Shown here one piece after another: positions 56,399 through 64,000 of a stretch of DNA of 64,000 nt. The notes beneath the pieces are model-generated. The model saw nothing but the letters and a program-made list of their open reading frames with translations. It was not told where the DNA came from and made no database searches. Position numbers and translations under genes: made by a program. Where the stretch lies: the NCBI GenBank assembly GCA_039707465.1, contig CM077649.1:13842501-13906500 (forward strand), given 5' to 3'. Each line of letters opens with the position of its first letter. The stretch's first letter is position 1. The stretch is from Rhabdophis nuchalis. Its lineage: Eukaryota; Chordata; Lepidosauria; Squamata; Natricidae.

Positions 56399-56814
56399 TC
56401 CTTTGAGTTCAGTGAAGCTTTTTAATGAGTAATATGTGTAGAATTACAGCATTGTTGTTTTATGCAAACCTCAAACACATTCACACAAGCAAAAGAGAGA
56501 AAGTGGAAAAAACATAATTTGAACTGTGGGCCATTGATGCCTCATTCTGGAATATTTCTCCAATACCATAATTTAAGGCAGAATGGAGCAACCACTGAAT
56601 GGCTAAGGCCATACGTTTTGCAGGGTTGAGGAGCATAACATAGATTAAAGCCATATCGTAAGGTGGGACTGAGTTCTTGGAGAGGTTTGTTTTTTAACTT
56701 GCTACGTAACTTTAAAGAACCACAATTATACAAGACATACTGTATGTAGCAGCAAGATTGTTAGCTAAATTTCATTGTTACAAGGTACATCTAAAGGTCC
56801 AAAGTGATAAAGGT
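56399..56814. other. Anonymous DNA
   Basis: No gene recognised. Confidence 0.4.
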
Positions 56815-57291
56815 TCCTAGTTATCTGCGGGATCGTATCCTACCCCATATATCTCTTTGGCCAATTCGCTCCCACAGAGAGGGACCTCTCCGGGTGCCGT
56901 CCACTAGGCAATGCCAGTGGGCGACGCCCAGGGGAAGGGCCTTCTCTGTGGTGGGCCCAACCCTCTGAAACGACCTACCCCCCAAACTCAGAACTACTAT
57001 GGACCTCCGCTCCTTCCGCCAAAAGTTAAAGGCCTATCTTTTCCATCAGGCTGGCCTGGCCTAATCTACCTCACCTAGCCTGTAGTCTGAAGTCTAAATT
57101 GTTTTAATCAGGATTTTAAGGAGAAATAGTTTTAAGATTTTAAGATTTTAGCATAGAGTGATAGTTATTTAATTTGGGTTTTAAATATTTATAATTGTTA
57201 TGTTTATATGTTTTTTAATTTCCTGTGCACCGCCCGAGTCCCTTCGGGGAGAGGGTGCGGTTTATAAATTTAATAAATAATAATAATAATG
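56815..57291 (+). mobile_element. L2 LINE 3' end
   Basis: Reads SYLRDRI-like coding end, REGPLRVPST, FSVVGPTL..DLPP, then the UTR, box CGAGTCCCTTCGGGGAGAGG and an AAT tail (57276-57291). Confidence 0.9.
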
Positions 57292-58251
57292 AAAACACAT
57301 TTCAGTTTTTAATCCTTTCCTTATCCAAACTACTGATAAAATAACATGAGCTGTTGATATCTTCAGTTTTAAGCTTTGCAAATACAGTTACACCAGCTAA
57401 TGTAACCTGTTCTATGTATCAACTGGAAAAACATTCCCTTCAGGTAAGGCAATACTTTAAAAGTTCACACTTGACTATTGTTTTTTCTCCAATTTTCAGT
57501 TCCAGTCAATATACATGAATATGTGTGCCAAGCTACTCTAATTATACTTCTATCTATTGCAGGAGGAGAACTGTTTTAGTCAAGGTAGCAAAAGGTTCCT
57601 TAACATGGCAACATCTTCATGGCTGACCAGGAATAATAATATTTGAGATTGATGGAAATGAATTCATCAAATTCCATCATAATGTCAATAACTTCCTCCC
57701 TATTATTATCATCAGTCTTGTTCTATCTATTGAACAAGTCCACAATCTTCATGTCACAGTAAGGCTGCACAAGAAACACATAAACACCACCTCATACAGA
57801 AACCTACAGATTGCCAGCATACCTACCTGCTTTCAACTTTCACCCGGAACACACCACCCAACCTATCTTCTATCATAAGGTTCTACACTACAGTTGCATG
57901 TTTTCTGATCCTCTTGGCAGAGATGTTCAACTGATGTTATTGGGCTCAAGGCAACCCCAGTGTATTACATAAGCTTGTCTGTGGAATGCCCCAAATAAAA
58001 GAAAGGGCATTGAAGATTCAGACGCCCCTCCTACATGATTAGTAACATTAGTCTTAGTTAACACTTATCTCTCACTGTGGACAAAGGCACTAGAGCAGAA
58101 ACTAAGAACATCTGGAGTGCCTGTAGATTTCTTATTACCTTTGGACTATGTTCAGGCCAAAAAGCTGATATTACAAACATTGAACAACATCAAAGTCGGT
58201 TTACTTCCTTAGAACCTCAGAAGTGTGTGCCAGATGCAGCCTCATGGAACC
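57292..58251. other. Anonymous DNA
   Basis: About 1 kb with no recognisable gene. Confidence 0.45.
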
Positions 58252-58259
58252 TGCTTGTT

Positions 58260-58674
58260 TAAGGTGACCAGACATCCCGCTTTTGGCAGGACAGTCCCGA
58301 TTTTTAACAATTTGTCCCGCGTCCCGCAGCATTTTTAAAAAGTCCTGATTTTTTGAAACAATGAGAGAGAGAGATTAAGGTTTATCAAAAGATTAAGGTT
58401 TATCACCCACAGAACACGCATCTCTAGGGTGGCTTTGGATGCTGTGGCTTATCAAAAATCTGCCCCTGCTTCTACCTGGACCAGCAGGTTCGCAAGGCAG
58501 AATGTGCGCACACACTTTGACATTGGGGGGAGGGAAGCTGCCTTAAACGGAGAGGATATAACAGCCCTGCAGGGCTTATTAACAACTTATTTAGATGTGG
58601 GAAGCAGGCTGCGGTCCGCACGTGGGTTTCCTCCCCCTCCCCATTTTTCTCCACTCCGACGCAAATGGTCTCTC

Positions 58675-58733
<59 letters not shown>

Positions 58734-59165
58734 GCAATACGACTACCCATTTTCCCAGACTGCACTAACCCACCAGTCATGCTTTCTTCTCGGCATGCAA
58801 CGGTAGCCGGCGCTTGCCACCTCCCCCCCCCACTATCCTGATGCAAGTGCACCCCCGGTGCTTTACACCACCGCGGCGTGCAGTGCTGAAGCCCAGACCT
58901 GCTCCACGAGAACTGGGAGGGTGGGACATTCCACCGCCTTCTCTCTCGGGGGTGGGCAGCAGCTGCCTGTCCTTTAGTGGACATGCCTCTCGGCACTTCC
59001 CACCTGCTGCACAGAAGGGGGGGGGGGCGACCGGGCTGCGTGCGGACAACCCAGCCGAGCTTCGGGTTCCCAACTGCAGTTGCTCGCTCCGCTTCCGCCA
59101 TCGCTGCTCCCCCCCCCCTGGTCAATGGTGTCCCGCTTTACCAATGTTAAAATCTGGTCACCTTA
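58260..59165 (+). mobile_element. Large hAT-type element, TAAGGTGACCAGA ends
   Basis: 906 bp between exact inverted ends TAAGGTGACCAGA and TCTGGTCACCTTA with a perfect octamer duplication TGCTTGTT (58252-58259, 59166-59173). Sub-terminal TCCCG motifs recur on both sides. The interior is GC-rich, with a CT run (58672-58732) and C runs. Open frames here (217 and 140 codons) show no transposase motif and are low-complexity artefacts. Confidence 0.92.
58672..58732 (+). repeat. CT microsatellite
   Basis: About 30 CT units inside the hAT-type element. Confidence 0.93.
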
Positions 59166-59173
59166 TGCTTGTT

Positions 59174-59800
59174 ATTTGTGTTATTTGTTTTCTTCCTCTA
59201 GATTCCTTTTCGGGGGCCAGGTACAACATCCTCTAACTTTACTATAATTTAGTAAATGTGCCAATGTTCTGCTATCACAGTGCATTTGTCCTTGTAACTC
59301 TGGGGAAATCGAAAATATCCCATAACTAAACTTCTAATCATACCTCCCTTTCAATTTCTTTCTTTTCCAGAAATCTTCTCCATTGTTTCTTAATTCCAAT
59401 ATACTATCTGATACTGATTATCAGCACATGTACAGCTCTCCTTCATCCCACAAGAATATGCAACCTAAGGTTTTTTTTATTAGCAAAGCAAATTCAAACT
59501 TTTGGGAGAGTGACTGAAGAGCCAGTGAGAAGCTATGATTGAGGTCAGGCTGCTCATACTCCGCCACAGATCCCTAAATGGGCTTATTCACCTTTCTCTG
59601 CCACAAAATCTTCAAGTGCCCTATGAAATTAAACATTGCCCAAACTTGCTATTTAAGACAATATCTAAGGTCCTTCTTAATGTTAAGAATGTTAAGTTAA
59701 ACCATGTTTAGACTTAGGCACCGTGTGACTACCAATAAATATGTGGATTTCTGAGATGCTTTGAACATCTGAAGCCTTCTCCAACTTTGTTCACTGTATT
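59174..59800. other. Anonymous DNA
   Basis: No gene recognised. Confidence 0.4.
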
Positions 59801-59808
59801 AACTAGAG

Positions 59809-59916
59809 CGGGGTCTCCAACCTTTGCAACTTTAAGTCTGAAGGACTTCAGCTGGCTGGAGAAGTCTGGGAACTGAAGTCCTTCAGACTTAAAGTTGCAA
59901 AGGTTGGAGACCCCTG
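59809..59916 (+). mobile_element. hAT hairpin MITE
   Basis: CGGGGTCTCCAACC...GGTTGGAGACCCCTG with perfect octamers AACTAGAG (59801-59808, 59917-59924). Confidence 0.92.
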
Positions 59917-60828
59917 AACTAGAGACTGTAGGCCCAACACCTCTGAAGGCATGAAATTCCTATATGAAAAAGGCAAATTAACAAGATTAGAGGAACTACT
60001 CCCTTACAAATTAACCAGGAAGTACTTCCCAAATTTATGAAACGAGGCACTAAAATCTTTTCAAAGGAAAACAAGGCTTTTGTTGTTTTGTTAACAAAAA
60101 TTGTCACCTACAAGCATTATGCTTGTACCGTGCGGGTCTGGATGGGAAGTAACGGACTCAGGCTCAACCCGACCAAGACTGAGTGGCTGTGGTTTCCGGC
60201 TGCCCGGTTCAACCAGCTGTCTCTATCGCTGGCCATAGGGGGCGAACATCTTGCCCCTGTGGATGGGGCGCGCAACTTGGGTGTCCTCCTGGATTCCCGG
60301 CTGTCCATGGAAGATCAAGTGACAGCCGTGGCCAGGAGGGCGTTTTACCAGGTTCGCCTGGTTCGCCAGTTGCGCCCCCTATTGGACCGGGATGCCCTTC
60401 ACACAGTCACTCATGCTCTCGTGACATCCCGACTGGACTATTGTAACTCTCTCTACATGGGGCTCCCCTTGAGGTGCACCCGGAGGCTGCAGTTGGTCCA
60501 GAATGCAGCCACGCGAGCAATAATGGGTACCACAAGGTACACCCATGTAACACCGCTCTTGCGCAAGCTGCACTGGCTACCTGTAGTCTTTCGGGTGCGC
60601 TTCAAGGTGCTAGTCATCATCTTTAAAGCGCTCCATGGCTCGGGACCTAGCTATCTGCGGGATCGGATTCTGCCTCATACTTCCTCACGGCCGATTCGCT
60701 TCCACAGAGAGGGACTTCTCTGGGTGCCGTCCACTAGACTTTGTCAGCGGGCGACGCCCAGGAGAAGGGGTCTCTATGTGGCGGGCCCTGCCCTCTGGAA
60801 CGACCTCCCCCCCAATATTAGAACTACC

Positions 60829-62206
60829 AGCGTCTCTTTGAAAGCAGGACTCTCTCTGGATTTTTGAAAAAAAAAATTCTTTTGATGGATTTGTGACTTC
60901 TTCTCTGGAATACCTTCGTTATTACTATTTGCTGACCTGGGAAACTGTGTCTCTTTTGGTTTCTGAATTGTTTGCAACTTCACAGCCCTGAACTGAACTG
61001 AGCTCCTGGTTTGCCCCACCAGCCCCACCCGGAAAACGCCATCTTGGTGGCAGTGACTCTAACTTTTAACCATGGCACAAGAAGCAGCACTTGTAAATTT
61101 GGAACAAAGGATGGCTTCTCTTGAAACCTCTATGCTAACTTTGATATCAAAAATAAAGGCCCAGAGGGCTGAAAATATTATCTTCAAGAAGGAGTTGTTG
61201 GATACAAGAAGACAAGTGCTGGATAACACACAGAAGAATAAAGAACTGGAAGGGGGGTTGGAGGGGGCTAAGGGGGAAATTAAAAATGTTACTAATGAGG
61301 TTGTGGAAATAAATGGGCATGTGTCTAGGATGGATATGGAAAGAATGACATACTTTTTGAGATTTCAAAATGTTTCTGAGGAATCTGGTGAATGCCTCCC
61401 TGATCTTATGAGCACAATTTTAGCAGACTATTTACAAAAACCTAAGGATGAGATCAGGGGGGACATTGACCTAGCCTACAGAATTAACTCAGCATATGCC
61501 AGGATAAATGAAGTGCCTAGAGAGATACATGTGAAATTTGTTAGAAGGTCAACCAGAGAGGAGATCCTGAAAGCGCAGAGAGAGAAACCTTTAACTTATC
61601 AATGAAAAACGGTCACTATCTTGAAGCAGATCCCTAGAAAAATTAGAGATTTAAGAAGGAAATTTTCCTTCTTGTCTAAAACCTTGTTTGATCACGGGAT
61701 TTGGTTCAAGTGGATGACACCTGAAGGGATGCTGGTGTTCTGGGAAGGAGGAAGAGTGAGGATTAAAACAGTTGCTGAGGCGGAAGCCTTTCTTAAAAAA
61801 TATTCCTCTGTCCTGGGGGAAGATCCAGGGGGGACAGAGGGGGCCACGGCCCCGCCTACGGGGGGCCAGGGGGGAGAGAAAGAAGATACAATAGCCAAAA
61901 GACTTAGATCAAAAAAATAACTTTGCCTTGATTTTTCTTGAACAATTTTGCATAATATTTCTATCTGGACTTTTTGTAAATGTCTGACAGCATGGAATGG
62001 AGAATTTAAGTAAATGTACTTGCTTTCATCTTGTAGTGGTATGGAAAATGTTTTCTATGATAACTTTTTTTATTGTGTATTTTGAGGTCTCGGAAGGTCC
62101 GACGACTCTAACGCGAATGCTCTCAAAATTTCTTTGTAACCATTACCCTACCCTGTTAAAAAATGTAAAACCAATAAAACTTTTTCAATTAAAAAAAAAA
62201 AAAAAA
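60829..62206 (+). mobile_element. ORF1-only (HAL1-like) L1-derived retroposon, full length
   Basis: 1378 bp with a target duplication GAACTACC (possibly AGAACTACC) at 60821-60828 and 62207-62214, and a poly(A) tail (62191-62206). Structure: about 240-bp 5' UTR, one ORF1 (61072-61920), about 270-bp 3' UTR with CCAATAAAACTTTTTCAATT, then poly(A). No reverse transcriptase is present or could fit. L1-type integration features and ORF1 without ORF2 are the definition of mammalian HAL1, so this looks like a reptile counterpart moved by L1 machinery. Confidence 0.9.
61072..61920 (+). pseudogene. L1-type ORF1p, one stop codon
   Basis: The ATG at 61072 has a good context (ACCATGG). About 282 codons: coiled-coil heptads (residues 1-100), an RRM-like domain starting ERMTYFLRFQNV (about 99), and the C-terminal domain (IRDLRRKFSFLSK, WFKWMTPEGMLVFWEGGR, about 185-235). 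It ends in a proline/glycine-rich then basic tail (AKRLRSKK). A TGA at 61603-61605 interrupts the frame before the C-terminal domain; the 48 kb and 32 kb copies continue without a stop there or downstream. L1 ORF1p is an RNA-binding trimeric chaperone; this protein could have packaged its own RNA. Confidence 0.88.
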
Positions 62207-62463
62207 GAACTACCACGGACCTCCGTTCCTTCCGTCTGAAATTGAAAATGCACTTTTTCTGCCTGGCCGGCCTAGGGTAGCCTCTTACCATAGTATTATA
62301 GGGTTTAGGGTTTTAGTGATTGGTTTTGGGGAATTTTAGCGCAGGGTCTTATTGTTTAATGTGTTTTTTAACTGTTTTGTATATCTATGTATATTTATTG
62401 TTTTAATTTCCCTGTGCATCGCTCCGAGTCCCCTTGGGGAGAGGAAGTGGTCTAGAAATTAAA

Positions 62464-62523
<60 letters not shown>

Positions 62524-62525
62524 GC

Positions 62526-63741
62526 ATCTTTGCCGGTTTATTGATTATTTGCATTGATATTACAGTCGCTGAACTTTTATATTCATGCCCCCATTGGCTA
62601 CTAGCCAATACAATCTGTTGCATCGGAAGCTACGTTCTTACAGTCTTAGCCACCACTCAGCTAGTTTGAGCCGGATTGTCAGATCAATGCTATCATAGCT
62701 GTAGAGCTGCGAAGAGGACAGCTGTAATATCTGCTTAGATATCTCATTTTATCCACCCACCCACAGGAGCCCTCATCTGTATAAGCCACAAGTTAATATG
62801 CAGCAAGAAGTCATGGCAGCTTGCTTTTTTTTTTTTTAAATTCACCGGGAAAAACAAGCCCTATTGGCAGCTGAAAAGAACGTTTCCCAGGGGACCAATT
62901 ATTCTATTTTGCACTGAACAAACTGCAGCAGTTGGCTGCCAGCTCTCTTGGGAGCAACTCCATTGGGCTTCAGTAACAGGGGCCAGCCTAATACTCAAGA
63001 CACAAGTTGTTCTTCATGTCAAAACTGCTGTTAATGACACAATTAACTAACTGGGGACTCACAGTGAAGCTCTTAATTAGGTAAACATTGCTCTGTGAGA
63101 AATGATTGCCTGCCTTTAAGCATCCTGGTACATGTCAAGTTTGTTACAAGGTGACACCTTGGTGTGGAAATGAAATTTGTTCTCTTTAAGGTCAAATTGA
63201 GAAGCTAAAGCTGCAACCCATTCGAGGCAATTTTTTAAGTGAAAACAAATGAAAGATCAGAGACAGTATTTTCTATCATGAGTTATGTGTGGGGAGAGAG
63301 AAAGAGGGGTGGAGGGAGAACTGCTGAGGTAATTTCTAACTTTTATTAAGCCCGAGGAAAGAAATATATTAGCTAACAGTTTCACGGATAGGGCCAACCT
63401 GGATGGAGACTGTATGCTGCATGTAAGGCATTTTTTCATACCACATTACCTCACTTCCTTCTGGTGAACTTCTGGTTCCCTCTGCTTACATTGCATTTAT
63501 TTTATGTTGTCTGCAGCTCATTTCCTCCCACATCTGCCCACTATTACTTTTCATGAAGCCAAGTTCAACTAAGCACGTGTTTATACAGAAGCAGGATCCC
63601 CCGTACACATTTCTGGGCTCTGAGGAACTATACCAAGAAACAGGCAAAGCTTCTAATATTTTCACATGATTCATCTTTAGAGACTGAACATGAATCTTAT
63701 CAGACAGTTTCCATAGAGCCCATCAGTTGTTTCCTGAAGAG
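62526..63741. other. Non-repetitive DNA, possible conserved non-coding segment
   Basis: 1.2 kb with no transposon or gene signature. 62880-63240 has balanced composition, and homeodomain-type TAATTA cores occur in the Rex1-free sequence (ACAATTAACTAAC near 63038 and TCTTAATTAGGTAA near 63070). Conservation cannot be judged from one sequence. Confidence 0.35.
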
Positions 63742-63749
63742 GGTTAGAG

Positions 63750-63884
63750 CAGGGGTCTCCAACCTTTGCAACTTTAAGTCTGAAGGACTTCAGCTCCCAG
63801 ACTTCTCCAGCCAGCAAAGCTGGCTGGAGAAGTCTGGGAGCTGAAGTCCTTCAGACTTAAAGTTGCAAAGGTTGGAGACCCCTG
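63750..63884 (+). mobile_element. hAT hairpin MITE
   Basis: Near-perfect 135-bp palindrome with octamers GGTTAGAG/GGTTAGGG (7 of 8) at 63742-63749 and 63885-63892. Confidence 0.93.
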
Positions 63885-64000
63885 GGTTAGGGGATTTACT
63901 TCTTGTCTTTAACATCTCATGTCTTATTACCAGAACGGTGACCGACCCAGACTACTCAGAGCAACTATACTACATTTCTTAGGATTGTAGAGGGAGATAG

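Larger units (their letters stand above)
60125..62525 (+). mobile_element. L2 LINE interrupted by ORF1-only retroposon
   Basis: The L2 coding end occupies 60125-60828 (VWMGSNGLRLNPTKTEWLWFP... to GPALWNDLPP). It is split by the element at 60829-62206 and resumes at 62215 with the LRSFRLKLKMHFFCLAGLG-like end, UTR, box CGAGTCCCCTTGGGGAGAGG and an ATT tail (62466-62522). Confidence 0.93.

Noticed and set aside
58472..59125. 217-residue open frame on the - strand in the large hAT element
   Set aside because: Length is due to GC-rich, CT-repeat sequence; there is no transposase, zinc finger or other domain, and the strand and frame match no hAT ORF I know.

Overview
The window is a gene-poor, repeat-dense stretch of vertebrate nuclear DNA, most probably from a squamate reptile. 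A snake or a closely related lizard fits best, but the species cannot be fixed from the sequence. The evidence is the mixture of repeats: a Sauria-type tRNA SINE, Bov-B (RTE) LINE pieces, CR1, L2, Rex1-like and L1-type LINEs, Ty3/gypsy LTR elements, and many short hAT-type elements beginning CAGTGGTGGG or CAGGGGTC with 8-bp target duplications. AAT, AAAG, TCTA and TATG microsatellites are abundant. I found no host exon, tRNA, rRNA or CRISPR, and no bacterial-style operon. Every long open reading frame belongs to a mobile element.

Layout: 1-2.3 kb holds microsatellites and three hAT MITEs. A complete Ty3/gypsy provirus (gypsy-1, + strand) lies at 2.3-7.4 kb, inside a CA repeat. 7.4-16.1 kb carries a local duplication, an L2 copy nested inside another L2 copy, a mariner-like MITE, small LINE remnants and an internally deleted Rex1 element. 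16.1-22 kb holds L2, CR1 and Bov-B pieces and a cluster of hAT MITEs, one of which carries an inverted copy of sequence lying 0.8 kb upstream. 22.7-26.65 kb is a degraded LINE on the - strand, broken by two MITEs and an LTR-like insert. 26.65-30.5 kb is mostly anonymous, with CR1 ends and hAT hairpins. 30.7-34.1 kb is a Rex1-like LINE (+) containing a foldback and a 39-bp minisatellite, and interrupted by a MITE that itself contains an ORF1-only retroposon. 35-46 kb is L2-rich and includes a CR1 with a 910-codon open ORF inserted in an L2. A second Ty3/gypsy provirus (gypsy-2, - strand) spans 49.3-55.8 kb and is split by a 1.9-kb L2. 56-64 kb holds CR1, L2, a 0.9-kb hAT element, a full-length ORF1-only (HAL1-like) retroposon nested in an L2, and about 1.2 kb of non-repetitive DNA at the right end.

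The elements do not work together as one pathway; they form a layered insertion record. The L2 family is dominant, with about fifteen copies, and it has landed in both gypsy elements, in another L2 and in a DNA transposon. Its 3' tails seed many of the microsatellites. The strongest candidate for something little described is the ORF1-only L1-derived retroposon family (three copies, two of them with clear target duplications). Next come the MITE carrying captured local sequence and the foldback minisatellite in the Rex1-like element.
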